From positions 903,207 to 967,206 of the forward strand of contig JAOQAE010000006.1 of NCBI GenBank assembly GCA_025963725.1: a stretch of DNA of 64,000 nt, in the 5' to 3' direction. A program made the position numbers and the translations under genes. How positions within the stretch are numbered: the first letter of the stretch is position 1; each line of letters starts with the position of its first letter. Source of the DNA: Bacteroidota bacterium. Its GTDB lineage: Bacteria > Bacteroidota > Bacteroidia > 2-12-FULL-35-15. Below the pieces are notes generated by a model that was not told the origin of the DNA, ran no database searches, and was given only the letters and a program-made list of their open reading frames with translations. This document shows, piece after piece, positions 45,732 through 54,780 of this stretch.

Positions 45732-47042
45732 ATGAAAGAAGTAAGCATATTTTGGTTCCGGAGGGATTTGCGCCTGGATGACAACACAGGCTTGTATCAT
45801 GCACTGAAGGACAATAAGAACGTTCTTCCCGTTTTTATTTTCGACCCGGAGATCCTCGATAAGCTGGAAAACAAGGCCGACCGGCGCGTTGAGTTCATCC
45901 TGCTTGCGCTGAAAAGATTGCAGGAGCAGCTGGAAAAGCTTGGCAGCTCATTGCTTGTGCTGCAGGGCAAGCCGCCGGAAGTTTTCACAAAGCTGATCAC
46001 AGAGTACGCTGTAAAAAGCGTGTACGCCAATCACGATTATGAGCCTTACGCCATTGCCCGGGATCAAGCTATCCGGGAGCTTCTCGGGAAAAATAACATT
46101 CATTTTCACACCTTCAAGGACCAGGTGATCTTTGAAAAGCATGAAGTGACCAAGGATGACGGCCTCCCCTATACCGTGTTCACTCCTTACATGCGAAAAT
46201 GGAAAAGCAAGCTGGCCGATGCTCCTTTCCGCTGCTCTCCTGTAAAAAATTATTTCCAACATTTTTTCCGTACAACGCCTTTGTCTTTTCCGACGCTGGA
46301 AAGCCTCGGTTTTCAGCCCACCGGCACGCGGTTCTCTACTGCTTTATTAAATGAAGATACTATTGCGCATTACCACGAACGCCGCGATTTCCCCGCCATA
46401 GAAGGCACCAGCAGGCTCAGCCTGCACCTGCGCTTCGGAACCGTGAGCATCCGCGCCCTGGCCACAAAAGCGATGCAGCTGAACGAGACCTGGCTGAATG
46501 AGCTGATCTGGCGCGAATTCTACATGATGATCCTGTTCCACTTCCCGCATGTTACAAAAGGCGCATTCAAAAAGCAATATGATAAGATCCCATGGCGAAA
46601 TAACGAAGCTGAATTTGCGTCCTGGTGCCGCGGCGAAACCGGGTATCCTATTGTAGATGCCGGGATGCGGGAGTTGAACGCGACAGGCTTTATGCATAAC
46701 CGTGTACGGATGGTCGTTGCGAGCTTTCTCGTAAAGCACCTGCTCATCGACTGGCGCTGGGGTGAAGCATACTTTGCGGAGAAGCTTCTCGATTTCGACC
46801 TTTCCGCCAACAATGGCGGATGGCAATGGGCGGCAGGCTCGGGATGTGATGCCGCGCCGTATTTCAGGGTGTTCAACCCATACGAGCAAACCAAGCGCTT
46901 CGATCCCAAGATGGAATACATCCGCAAATGGGTTCCTGACCTTGAAGAGCTGAGCTACCCAAGCCCCATCGTGGAACATACCTTTGCGAGAACACGGGCG
47001 CTTGCAACATATAAAAAGGCATTGGGGAATATAAGTGTATAA
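45732..47042 (+). CDS. phr: Deoxyribodipyrimidine photolyase
   Basis: A 436-residue DNA photolyase/cryptochrome-family protein. The N-terminal antenna-type domain starts WFRRDLRLDDNTGLYHALKD; the FAD domain carries ELIWREFYMMILFHFP, GYPIVDAGMRELNATGFMHN and WQWAAGSGCDAAPYFRVFNP, as in CPD photolyases. It splits UV-induced cyclobutane dimers using blue light. Length is close to the family norm. It follows the light-regulator/ECF pair, consistent with light-induced expression; a CarH-type control of photolyase is known in other bacteria. Photolyase versus DASH cryptochrome cannot be settled without alignment. Confidence 0.93.
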   Translation: MKEVSIFWFRRDLRLDDNTGLYHALKDNKNVLPVFIFDPEILDKLENKADRRVEFILLALKRLQEQLEKLGSSLLVLQGKPPEVFTKLITEYAVKSVYANHDYEPYAIARDQAIRELLGKNNIHFHTFKDQVIFEKHEVTKDDGLPYTVFTPYMRKWKSKLADAPFRCSPVKNYFQHFFRTTPLSFPTLESLGFQPTGTRFSTALLNEDTIAHYHERRDFPAIEGTSRLSLHLRFGTVSIRALATKAMQLNETWLNELIWREFYMMILFHFPHVTKGAFKKQYDKIPWRNNEAEFASWCRGETGYPIVDAGMRELNATGFMHNRVRMVVASFLVKHLLIDWRWGEAYFAEKLLDFDLSANNGGWQWAAGSGCDAAPYFRVFNPYEQTKRFDPKMEYIRKWVPDLEELSYPSPIVEHTFARTRALATYKKALGNISV

Positions 47043-47049
47043 CGATGTC

Positions 47050-47095
47050 GTCATTTCGAGTGTTTTTCCTTTTCGGAAAAATGTATCGAGAAATG
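47050..47095. repeat. Dispersed repeat (GTCATTTCGAG ... ATGTATCGAGAA)
   Basis: GTCATTTCGAGTGTTTTTCC then TTTTCGGAAAAATGTATCGAGAAATGA, another copy of the family found at 31 kb, with its own inner hairpin TTTTTCC/GGAAAAA. It lies directly after the photolyase gene and could end its transcript. Confidence 0.8.
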
Positions 47096-47109
47096 AACGG
47101 TGGAAACCC

Positions 47110-47117
47110 TAACTTTG
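47110..47117 (+). promoter_or_regulatory. -7 element for the ABC operon (TAACTTTG)
   Basis: TAnnTTTG match 16 bp before the ABC ATPase start codon. Confidence 0.5.
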
Positions 47118-47133
47118 CACCTGGATTTCAGCC

Positions 47134-48051
47134 ATGCCCGGAGAAGATAAAATAATCGAAGTAAGCCATCTTGTAAAACACTACGGGAAGTTCAAAGCCG
47201 TAGAAGATGTAAGCTTTGATGTATACCGCGGCGATGTGTACGGCTTTCTCGGCCCGAACGGCGCGGGGAAAAGCACCACGATCCGCACCATGCTTTCGCT
47301 GATCCGCCCTACCTCTGGCCAAATCCGGCTCTTTGGAAAGAACCTGCTGACCGAGCGCAATTACATTTTGCAGCGCATCGGCTGCATTGTTGAAAAACCC
47401 GATTTTTACAAATACCTCAGCGCTGAAAAGAACCTCGAGATCTTTGCACGCTTATCTGGTGTAAGCGTTACCAAAAGCAAAGTGCATGAGATCATTGAAT
47501 TTGTGGGGCTGAAAGGAAGGGAGAAAGACAAGCTTGGCGGCTTCTCCCATGGCATGAAGCAGCGGCTTGGCATCGCGCAAACGCTTATTCATGACCCGGA
47601 GCTGATTATCCTTGATGAGCCCACCACCGGGCTTGACCCTCAGGGCATCATCGACATCCGGAACCTTATCTTACAGCTGAAGAACGAGCGCAACAAAACC
47701 GTGCTGCTCTCTTCGCATATCCTTTCAGAGATCGAGCTGATCGCCACACGCATGGTGATCATCAACAAAGGCAGAACTATTGTGCAGGGCTCTGTTTCCG
47801 AGCTGCTGAATGCGCAGGAGCTGATCGTTGCGTTTTCGGTGAATAACATTGAAAAAGCAAGGCAGCTGCTCGCGAATGCATCTCTCGACAAGGTAATCGA
47901 TAAGATCGAAAGCAACAGCATACTCCTGCACATCCCACAGGAAAAGATCCCGGTGCTGAATAAATTATTTTGCGATAACGGCATCGATGTATACTCCATT
48001 GAGGCCAAACGCAAGCTCGAAGATTATTTTTTAAAGCTGATCAACGCCTGA
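47134..48051 (+). CDS. ABC transporter ATP-binding protein
   Basis: A 305-residue ABC ATPase of an ABC-2 type exporter. Walker A GPNGAGKST (~37-45), signature GGFSHGMKQRLGIA (~133-146), Walker B ELIILDEPTTGLDP (~152-165) and the switch H in LLSSHILSEIEL. It overlaps the next gene by 1 bp (TGATG), so ATPase and permease are coupled. Substrate unknown; the third operon gene is a LolA-like lipid-binding protein. Gliding/antibiotic/lipid export are all possible; no further evidence. Confidence 0.95.
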   Translation: MPGEDKIIEVSHLVKHYGKFKAVEDVSFDVYRGDVYGFLGPNGAGKSTTIRTMLSLIRPTSGQIRLFGKNLLTERNYILQRIGCIVEKPDFYKYLSAEKNLEIFARLSGVSVTKSKVHEIIEFVGLKGREKDKLGGFSHGMKQRLGIAQTLIHDPELIILDEPTTGLDPQGIIDIRNLILQLKNERNKTVLLSSHILSEIELIATRMVIINKGRTIVQGSVSELLNAQELIVAFSVNNIEKARQLLANASLDKVIDKIESNSILLHIPQEKIPVLNKLFCDNGIDVYSIEAKRKLEDYFLKLINA

Positions 48052-48893
48052 TGTTCTGGAAAAGCACCTATAACGAATTTATAAAGATCGCAGCCAAGCC
48101 CCGCAGCTACATTGGCGTTGGGGCCATCACGCTGATCGTGGGCATTATCCTGTTCGCCATGAAGGCGGATGGAATGAACTTCATCTCTTTTGTTACCGCT
48201 CCATTTGAACAATCGCTTTCTTTCGAAGGAAATATCCTGAATGGCAACCTCATCGCGTTCATCATCCTGCAGATGCTCATCATTCATGTTCCGCTGCTGA
48301 TCGCGCTGGTAACCGGGGATCTTGTTTCAGGCGAAGCCGCAATGGGAACCATCAGGCTGCTTTTAACAAAGCCCGTTTCACGCACAAAAATATTGTTCTC
48401 CAAATACCTTGCGGGATGCGCATACACCTTCATCATTTTATTGTGGATGGGATTTATGGCGCTCATTGTAGGCAAGTGGCTCTTCGGCACCGGCGACCTT
48501 ATGGTGCTCAACAGCGACGGGCTGATCGTGCTGCAGGAGCATGACCTTGGCTGGCGGTTCGCACTGGGCTTCAGCGTTGCATTTTTATCGCTCGTAACCA
48601 TCGCCACATTATCGCTCACGCTTTCCTGCTTTTCGGAAAACTCCATCGGGCCCATCGTTTCCACGATGGCGGTCATCATCCTGTTCAATATCATCGGCGC
48701 GCTGGATGTGCCTGTTTTACAGAAGATCCAGCCCTACCTCTTCACCACGCACATGATGGCATGGCGCAGCTTCTTTGAAGACCCGCTGCCAACGGAAAAG
48801 ATCATCAATTCAATTATCATTCTGCTTGTTCACATTGTTGGGCTCTTAGGCATTGCCATGTATAAGTTCAACAAAAAAGATATTTTATCATGA
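48051..48893 (+). CDS. ABC-2 type transporter permease
   Basis: A 280-residue integral membrane protein with six hydrophobic segments (IGVGAITLIVGIILFAMK ~18-35; IAFIILQMLIIHVPLLIALV ~67-86; and four later ones, closing with IINSIIILLVHIVGLLGIAM). The region LVSGEAAMGTIRLLLTKPVS (~91-110) is a signature of ABC-2 permeases. It works with the ATPase upstream (1-bp overlap) and its stop overlaps the next start (ATGA). Confidence 0.92.
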   Translation: MFWKSTYNEFIKIAAKPRSYIGVGAITLIVGIILFAMKADGMNFISFVTAPFEQSLSFEGNILNGNLIAFIILQMLIIHVPLLIALVTGDLVSGEAAMGTIRLLLTKPVSRTKILFSKYLAGCAYTFIILLWMGFMALIVGKWLFGTGDLMVLNSDGLIVLQEHDLGWRFALGFSVAFLSLVTIATLSLTLSCFSENSIGPIVSTMAVIILFNIIGALDVPVLQKIQPYLFTTHMMAWRSFFEDPLPTEKIINSIIILLVHIVGLLGIAMYKFNKKDILS

Positions 48894-49654
48894 GTTTATT
48901 CAGCTACAATCGCTGTACGCGCGCTGTCAGTTCGAGTGTTTCGCTTTTTCAGCGAAACGTATCGAGAACCTGCGTAAGCCTTCTTTTTCTTTTCCTGGTT
49001 TCCGCTACCCTCTCCGCGCAAACCAATGCAAACCAGATCCTCCGGGGTGTTTATACCAAGCTGCAAAAAGCAAAGGATTACACAGTGCAAGCCAACATCA
49101 AGGTCGACATGCCTTTTATCCGCATGCTACCGATCGATGCGAAGATCTATTTCAAGCAGAAGGATAAATTCAAGGTGGAATCAAAAAGCATTGCCATTGT
49201 TCCGAGGCAGGGCTTTGACCAGGCTTCCAAAATGCTTGCAGACACTAATTCCTACACCGCTGTTGCGCAGGGAACGGAGATGGTTGCGGGAACGCTTACC
49301 ACCATCGTCAACATTATCCCGCTTTCCGATACCAGCGACCTGATCCTTGGCCGGCTCTGGATCGACACAAAGCAAAACCTCATTCTCAAATCACAATTGA
49401 CCACAAAGTCAAACGGCACCATCCTAACGGAATACACTTACGGTTCGCAGGCAGCATACGGCCTTCCTGACAAAATGACCTTCTCGGTCGACATTAAAAA
49501 ATTCAAAATTCCGAAAGGCGTCGCTACCGACATTAACAACACCACGGACGAAAAGAAGAAAAAGGAGAATGAGAATAAAAAAGGAAAGATCTTTATTACG
49601 CTGACGAATTACCAGGTAAATAAGGGGATTTTGGATAGTGTGTTTAAGAAGTGA
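48890..49654 (+). CDS. LolA-like outer-membrane lipoprotein-sorting family protein with repeat-extended N-terminus
   Basis: A 254-residue exported protein. The ATG lies in the ATGA overlap with the permease stop, so the start is well set. Residues 13-27 (VSSSVSLFQRNVSRT) are encoded by a full copy of the dispersed repeat (48926-48969), placed before the hydrophobic signal core VSLLFLFLVSATLSAQ (29-44). The mature part has a LolA/LppX-like half-barrel pattern (VYTKLQKAKDYTVQANIKVD, KIYFKQKDKFKVESK, ILGRLWIDTKQNLILKSQLT). Likely a periplasmic lipid or lipoprotein carrier working with the ABC exporter (inference). Contains a Lys/Glu-rich run near residue 221-233. Confidence 0.8.
   Translation: MSLFSYNRCTRAVSSSVSLFQRNVSRTCVSLLFLFLVSATLSAQTNANQILRGVYTKLQKAKDYTVQANIKVDMPFIRMLPIDAKIYFKQKDKFKVESKSIAIVPRQGFDQASKMLADTNSYTAVAQGTEMVAGTLTTIVNIIPLSDTSDLILGRLWIDTKQNLILKSQLTTKSNGTILTEYTYGSQAAYGLPDKMTFSVDIKKFKIPKGVATDINNTTDEKKKKENENKKGKIFITLTNYQVNKGILDSVFKK
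48926..48969 (+). repeat. Dispersed repeat captured inside a signal-peptide coding region
   Basis: GTCAGTTCGAGTGTTTCGCT ... AACGTATCGAGAACC, a full-length copy of the intergenic repeat family, with its inner hairpin TTTCGCTTTTTCAGCGAAA. It sits in the LolA-like gene and is read in frame. Confidence 0.9.
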
Positions 49655-50042
49655 TTTAACAAGAATACCATATTTTCAACTCCAATGCTTTGTCATTCCA
49701 TGCCCGACACGGAATCTCTCTATAATTATAATCTGAAGAGAATTATTTTTTGTAGCCACAGATTCACGGATTTTTTTCTTTTGATTTCTACAGATTATCG
49801 CTGCGCGATATCAGTTCGAGTGCACTTCCTTTTTGGAAGGCCGTATCGGGAACGCGGGTTTTGCAATAGATCACAGATTCACAGGTTTTTATACCCCACT
49901 CGTGCCTTCTGAGATTCGGGTGTAGAAAATGTCACAAAACCTAAAAAGTGTCCATTATGGACTTATTTAAGTTCCTGATATTTGCTTAACCTTGATATAT
50001 TCATCAAGTAATAGTAAATTCTTATAGTTAAATCAAAAAGTA
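49655..50042. other. Gene-free stretch with repeats before the PD-(D/E)XK-like gene
   Basis: Contains one dispersed repeat (49811-49853: TCAGTTCGAGTGCACTTCCT ... CCGTATCGGGAAC), two copies of a CACAGATTCAC motif (49757 and 49872), and a 13-bp palindrome GTCCATTATGGAC at 49950-49962 about 80 bp before the next gene, which could be an operator. No credible coding sequence. Base composition becomes AT-rich after ~49960. Confidence 0.6.
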
Positions 50043-51347
50043 ATGAGTACAGCAATAATTTTGGAAAGCAATCCGCTTGAAAAAGATTACGAAGATTACA
50101 TATGTGCATATTTTCAAAGTGGTGGTCTGTATGTTGAAAAATCTATTATTCATAGAGAAACAGAAGAAATATTAGAATTAGACATAATAACTACTGATTT
50201 TAATCCAAATGAAACGAAAAAGAAATTAATAGAAATTAAATCTGGTAACTGGGGCTTTAGTGAAATTTTCAAGGTTAAAGGGTGGCTTTTTTATCTCAAG
50301 ATGGAAGCGGGAATATTCATAGTTAAAAAACCTAGAGATTCGTTTGAATACTTTTACAAAAAAGCTGCTGAATTAGGCATCGAATTAATTGACAATTCAG
50401 ATTTAACAAAAACTAAAATTTCATTAGAGAAATTTTTACATCAACAGGCAGAACCCAAAGAAATTGAAACATTAAGATTTTCTTATTTACTAGAACGTAA
50501 GTTATTAAAACAGATCAAAGAATTTAAAAAGCAGTTTCCTGCAAACCAAGGATTTATTAATCTTGACGATTATTTTTTTAAAATAAATAGTGGCTCTTTC
50601 TTTTCAAGTAATCCTGTACGACGGATCAAACAATTATTTGAAACTTACATTAAATATAAAAACATAACAGCTAAGCTATGTTATGAACTTGAATATGGAG
50701 AATACAATAATGATGTAGAGGAATTATCGGAGAATTGCTTTAAAAATTTATTTTATAATGCAGAAAACTCGCCATTACAAATTGCTTTATATATAGAACA
50801 CATTGCTAGAATGACTATTTTAAAATCTTGTATTGAACAGTTATTAAGAAAACATAAAGAACTTTTTGGAAACGACAAATTCCTTGAGAGTATCGATTAT
50901 CTCAGTATTCCTCAAACAATAAAAAACGGGTTGGAGTTATTAGTGAGAGAGCCGTACTTCCATCGATATCCTATTTTCTGGCAATTTTTCACTTACGTCA
51001 TGGGAGGATTTATTCTAACTGATTTAAGAAATGAAGAATACAAATACATTTCTGAAAACACAGGGATCCCTATGGAAGAGATACCCAATGCATTTGGTAG
51101 TTTCAACAAACTTTTCCCAAAAGAAGGCGGATGGATGTTTTCAATACCGAGATCTAATATAGAATGGCATAGATTCTTTCCTTTAGCTTTTTGTGGCGTT
51201 GGGGCTAATCATAGAAGATTTTTACACTTAAAAAACTTGAATAGTGAAGATCAAACGTACGAGGAACTAGATAAACTCTTAGGAGGCCGAAAGACAATGG
51301 CGGATTTAATAAAGTGGAATAATTTAGGGCATGAAATATTAAAATAG
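50043..51347 (+). CDS. PD-(D/E)XK nuclease-like protein, function unknown
   Basis: A 434-residue protein, markedly AT-rich (much Lys/Ile/Asn), unlike its neighbours. The N-terminal ~110 residues have a restriction-fold nuclease pattern: E14 helix (LEKDYEDYICAYFQSGGLYV), D47 (ILELDIITTDF) and E64-I-K66 (KLIEIKSGNW), i.e. D-x16-ExK, followed by GWLFYLKMEAGIFIVKKP. The rest is mostly helical with no recognised family. Start ATG 50043. No partner gene nearby. By structure it may be a nuclease of a defence or mobile context; this is inference and could be a single-gene system. Confidence 0.7.
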   Translation: MSTAIILESNPLEKDYEDYICAYFQSGGLYVEKSIIHRETEEILELDIITTDFNPNETKKKLIEIKSGNWGFSEIFKVKGWLFYLKMEAGIFIVKKPRDSFEYFYKKAAELGIELIDNSDLTKTKISLEKFLHQQAEPKEIETLRFSYLLERKLLKQIKEFKKQFPANQGFINLDDYFFKINSGSFFSSNPVRRIKQLFETYIKYKNITAKLCYELEYGEYNNDVEELSENCFKNLFYNAENSPLQIALYIEHIARMTILKSCIEQLLRKHKELFGNDKFLESIDYLSIPQTIKNGLELLVREPYFHRYPIFWQFFTYVMGGFILTDLRNEEYKYISENTGIPMEEIPNAFGSFNKLFPKEGGWMFSIPRSNIEWHRFFPLAFCGVGANHRRFLHLKNLNSEDQTYEELDKLLGGRKTMADLIKWNNLGHEILK

Positions 51348-51375
51348 TGGTAATCAATTATTATTACAAACGTCC

Positions 51376-52014
51376 TCACACCCCAATCACTCTATCATTC
51401 GCCACCACAAACACCTCTGAATTTCTCACCTTCTCCAGCCTGTACAATCCCGTTAAACTGCCGAATGCCGGAAGGATCAGCTGATTCGGCAATAAATAAA
51501 AGCAGGGCAGCTTGATGTTCTGCCGGCCGCGCCCCTGCAGCACAAAACCGGGATGGATATGCCCGGCAACATTCACCATGCCTTCCGGGATTTTTTTTAA
51601 AGGCTCGTGCGAAAGCACCAGGTCCTGTAATTCGAGGGTATGATCGATCACTTCCAGGCAAAGCTTGTTATAGTAATTGCGGTCGAGGATATCGTGATTG
51701 CCAATAATGAGCATAAAGCGGATGCCCGACCTGTATGCAACAAACTCACAAAACAAATTCCATTCGCTGTTATGCGTGCTGTGAAAAAGATCGCCAAGCA
51801 CGATGATGCGCTGTGGCTGCTTGCGTTCGATGAGCGCGTTCAGGCGCATGTAATCCTTTTCCGCGCTTTGGGGCGGGATCGAAATGCCGTTCTTCCGGAA
51901 ATGCATGGCCTTACCCAAATGAATATCGGCAATTACCAGCGTGTTTGTTTCCGGGAGAAACAAAGCTTTCTCCGGGAGGAGCTCGACGATGGTATTTAGT
52001 AATTTGAGTTGCAT
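51376..52014 (-). CDS. pdeM: Ligase-associated DNA damage response endonuclease PdeM
   Basis: A 212-residue calcineurin-like metallophosphoesterase of the ligase-associated type. Metal-binding motifs: ADIHLGKAMHFRKNG (D-x-H), VLGDLFHS (GD), IIGNHD (GNHD), LSHEP and GHIHPGF (GHxH). It works with the adjacent helicase, ligase and MBL exonuclease in a conserved four-gene DNA repair set. It is known (family level) as a Mn-dependent phosphodiesterase/nuclease. Separated from the helicase by ~300 bp of repeats. Confidence 0.94.
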   Translation of the reverse strand: MQLKLLNTIVELLPEKALFLPETNTLVIADIHLGKAMHFRKNGISIPPQSAEKDYMRLNALIERKQPQRIIVLGDLFHSTHNSEWNLFCEFVAYRSGIRFMLIIGNHDILDRNYYNKLCLEVIDHTLELQDLVLSHEPLKKIPEGMVNVAGHIHPGFVLQGRGRQNIKLPCFYLLPNQLILPAFGSLTGLYRLEKVRNSEVFVVANDRVIGV

Positions 52015-52055
52015 TTGTAATTCTATATATTTTATTGCCTGTTTTTATTCGGAGC

Positions 52056-52130
52056 GCTCCCCCTCTTCCGAGGAGGGGACAGGGGTGGTGAAATTGCAGA
52101 ACCACCCCAACCCTCCTGGAAGGAGGGAGC
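52056..52130. repeat. Nested GC-rich palindromic element (copy E1)
   Basis: GCTCCCCCTCTTCCGAGGAG, GGGACAGGGGTGGTG, a short spacer, then AACCACCCCAACCCTCCTGG and AAGGAGGGAGC. Outer arms, GGGGTGGTG/ACCACCCC and inner CCTC/GAGG pair at several levels. A similar element is at 54781. A pair of TCGAG/TATCGAGAA repeats follows (52207-52243, and inverted at 52271-52310). Confidence 0.85.
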
Positions 52131-52206
52131 TGATACTGCAAGCATTACACAGTGCGTTGATCATAAGTCATCACAACCTTCCAAGTTACCTCTAAAAGTT
52201 TATAGC

Positions 52207-52310
52207 GTCAGTTCGAGTAGCGAGGTACGAGCATATCGAGAACAAGCGTACTAATATCCTACAAGGAACACTTCTCGATACACTCCACTGCGTTTCGCAC
52301 TCGAAGTGAC
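52207..52310. repeat. Inverted pair of TCGAG/TATCGAGAA repeats before the helicase gene
   Basis: GTCAGTTCGAGTAGCGAGGT ... GCATATCGAGAAC (52207-52243) and its inverted relative TTCTCGATACACTCCACTGC ... CGCACTCGAAGTGAC (52271-52310), together a ~100-bp stem-forming region. The second copy ends at the helicase stop codon, so it may serve as terminator. Confidence 0.8.
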
Positions 52311-52311
52311 A

Positions 52312-54729
52312 TTAATCCTTCTCGATCTGCGCCTTGATCTTCATCACCCTTGCCTCAATGTCCTCATTGCTGAACTTCTCCCGCCAGCGCTCCGTAAAGA
52401 TCGGGAACGAAAAAGGCGAGAACCGCTCGGGATAATGCAGCACGATCTTTTGCTTTTCGATGCGCTCGAATGCCTTCCGCAAACGGACGATCTCCAGCTG
52501 ATAATCGTACAGCTCATCATAGGCTTCCTTTAGCAGGAGATTATCTTTTTCATAATCTTCAAACACGCTGAAAAACAATTTGGATGATGCCTGCAAATGC
52601 TTCGTCTTGATCTGCTTTCCCGGGAAGCCGGTAAACACAAGCCCTGCAATAGCCGCAATATCGCGGAACCTGCGCGCGGCCATCTCGGTGGTGTTCATGC
52701 TTTTCGTGATGTCGTCGGTCAGGTGCTTTGAGGAGAACAGGTCGCTGTCGATGGCATCCTCGATCGGGATGTCCTGGTCGCTCAGCAATTCAAAGCCATA
52801 ATCATTCATAGCGATAGAAAATGTGATCGGCTTGAAGAGCGCGATCCGGTTAGCCATGATCGCTGCCATCCCTTCGTGCACATACCTTCCTTCAAAGGGA
52901 TATACAAACACGTGGCAGCCTTCACGCGTAGTGATCTTCTCTATTAACAATTCACTCTCATGCGGCAATACGGAACGTCTCCGCTGCTCCTCCAGCAAAG
53001 GCGCAAGAAATGTTAATTCCCTGTCTTTCGCCGTGCCTGCCTGGTATTCATTCAGGCGTTGGCGGATCATCTCAGCCAGCTGCGAGGAGAGCGGCATCTT
53101 CCCGCCTTCCCATGAAGGGATGATCCCGTTCTTGCTTTTGCTCGGCCGCACCTGCGCCATCATGTCCTTTACACGCACCAGCTCCAGGTTACGCCCTGCG
53201 AACCAGAACACATCTCCCGGCTTTAATTTGGAAATGAACCACTCCTCAATGGTGCCAAGGTATTTCCCTGAAACAAATTTTACCGTGAGCATGGTGCTGC
53301 TCACAATGGTTCCCATGCCTAAGCGGTGCTGCAAGGCTGTGCGCCGGTTCGTCACTTTATAAATGCCGTTCTGTATCACAACCTTATGAAACTCATCATA
53401 AGCATACAATGATTTTCCTCCTTGTGTAATGAAGTGCAGGCACCAGTTGAACTCCGCTTCCGTCACCGAATTATAGCAATGTGTTTTTATGATCTCATTG
53501 TAAATTTGCGTGGGCTCAAAGCCATCGGAAACCGCAAGCGTTACAAGGTATTGCACCAGCACATCAAAGGATCGGATAAAGGGAATGCGGCTTTCCATTT
53601 TGTTGTTCGTGATCGCATATCGCATGGCGCTGCCTTCAATGATCTCGAGCGAATGTGTAGGCACAAAATAGATCCTGCTGGTAGCTCCCGGCTGGTGCCC
53701 GCTTCTTCCCGCACGCTGCATGAACCTCGCAATGCCTTTCGGGGAGCCGATCTGCACTACTGTGTCTACAGGCCGGAAATCGACACCAAGGTCTAAGCTG
53801 CTGGTACAGACCACCGCTTTCAACCGGCCTTCGTGCAGCGCATTCTCCACCCAGTGCCTTGTTTCTTCGCCCAATGATCCGTGATGCAAAGCCAGTACAC
53901 CGGCAAGCGAAGGATCGGTCATCAGCAGATGCCTGTACCATGTTTCCGCCTGGAAGCGTGTATTGGTGAACAGCAGCGTCGACTTGTTCGCATGAATGAT
54001 CGGCAATACTTTATCAACAAGACGCAAGCCCAGGTGCCCTGCCCAGGGCAGCTTCTCGAGCTTATCGGGCAGGACAGTTTCCACCACCATTTTCTTTTTT
54101 ATGTTTGCCCTGATCATCACTCCTTTTGCATGCTCTGCACCTAACAGGATCTCTTTCGCTTCCTCCATGTTTCCGATGGTTGCGGAGATGCCCCAAACTT
54201 TCAGCTGCGGATTGATCGCGCGCAGCCTTGACAAAGCGAGCTCGATCTGCACGCCCCGCTTGCTTCCCAGCAGCTCATGCCATTCATCCACCACCACGAA
54301 CTGCAGGTTTTTAAACACCTCAGCATAGCCTTTCTGCGCCATCATCAAATGAACACTTTCCGGCGTGGTGATCAGTCCCTGCGGCATTTTTCGCTTCTGC
54401 TTCGCACGCTCCCCGGGTGTGGTATCACCGGTGCGTAACCCGATCGTGTATGTCAGTTCCAGATCATGGCTCACCTGTTTGGCCGCATTTAAAATTTCCT
54501 TCGAAAGGGCCCGCAGCGGTGTGATCCACAGGCAATGCAGCCCGGCCGGCTTTTTCTTCTGATCCAGGTAATGCTGCAGCACCCCAAACCAGATCGCGAA
54601 TGTTTTTCCGTAGCCTGTAGGCGCGTTCAGCAGCCCGGAATTGCCGGCTGCAATGCTTTTCCAGGCTTCACGCTGAAAGGAATGGGGCTTCCATTGCTGT
54701 TGTTCGAACCATTGTTTGGATGCTTTCAT
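52312..54729 (-). CDS. Ligase-associated DNA damage response DEXH-box helicase (Lhr core)
   Basis: An 805-residue Lhr-type superfamily 2 helicase. Walker A is APTGYGKTFAIWFG (~35-50), DEXH box VVVDEWHELLGSKRG (~150-164), motif III SATIGN, motif V LDLGVDFRPVDTV and motif VI QRAGRSGHQPG. This is the helicase core common to Lhr proteins, here in the ligase-associated version. Family role: 3'-5' translocation in DNA damage repair with PdeM, the ATP-dependent ligase and the MBL exonuclease. Same strand as these genes, but spaced by repeats rather than overlapping. Confidence 0.95.
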   Translation of the reverse strand: MKASKQWFEQQQWKPHSFQREAWKSIAAGNSGLLNAPTGYGKTFAIWFGVLQHYLDQKKKPAGLHCLWITPLRALSKEILNAAKQVSHDLELTYTIGLRTGDTTPGERAKQKRKMPQGLITTPESVHLMMAQKGYAEVFKNLQFVVVDEWHELLGSKRGVQIELALSRLRAINPQLKVWGISATIGNMEEAKEILLGAEHAKGVMIRANIKKKMVVETVLPDKLEKLPWAGHLGLRLVDKVLPIIHANKSTLLFTNTRFQAETWYRHLLMTDPSLAGVLALHHGSLGEETRHWVENALHEGRLKAVVCTSSLDLGVDFRPVDTVVQIGSPKGIARFMQRAGRSGHQPGATSRIYFVPTHSLEIIEGSAMRYAITNNKMESRIPFIRSFDVLVQYLVTLAVSDGFEPTQIYNEIIKTHCYNSVTEAEFNWCLHFITQGGKSLYAYDEFHKVVIQNGIYKVTNRRTALQHRLGMGTIVSSTMLTVKFVSGKYLGTIEEWFISKLKPGDVFWFAGRNLELVRVKDMMAQVRPSKSKNGIIPSWEGGKMPLSSQLAEMIRQRLNEYQAGTAKDRELTFLAPLLEEQRRRSVLPHESELLIEKITTREGCHVFVYPFEGRYVHEGMAAIMANRIALFKPITFSIAMNDYGFELLSDQDIPIEDAIDSDLFSSKHLTDDITKSMNTTEMAARRFRDIAAIAGLVFTGFPGKQIKTKHLQASSKLFFSVFEDYEKDNLLLKEAYDELYDYQLEIVRLRKAFERIEKQKIVLHYPERFSPFSFPIFTERWREKFSNEDIEARVMKIKAQIEKD

Positions 54730-54780
54730 GATGTATTTTTATAGCGCGTAGCGCACGATGCAAGTATTTCTCTAAGGACG

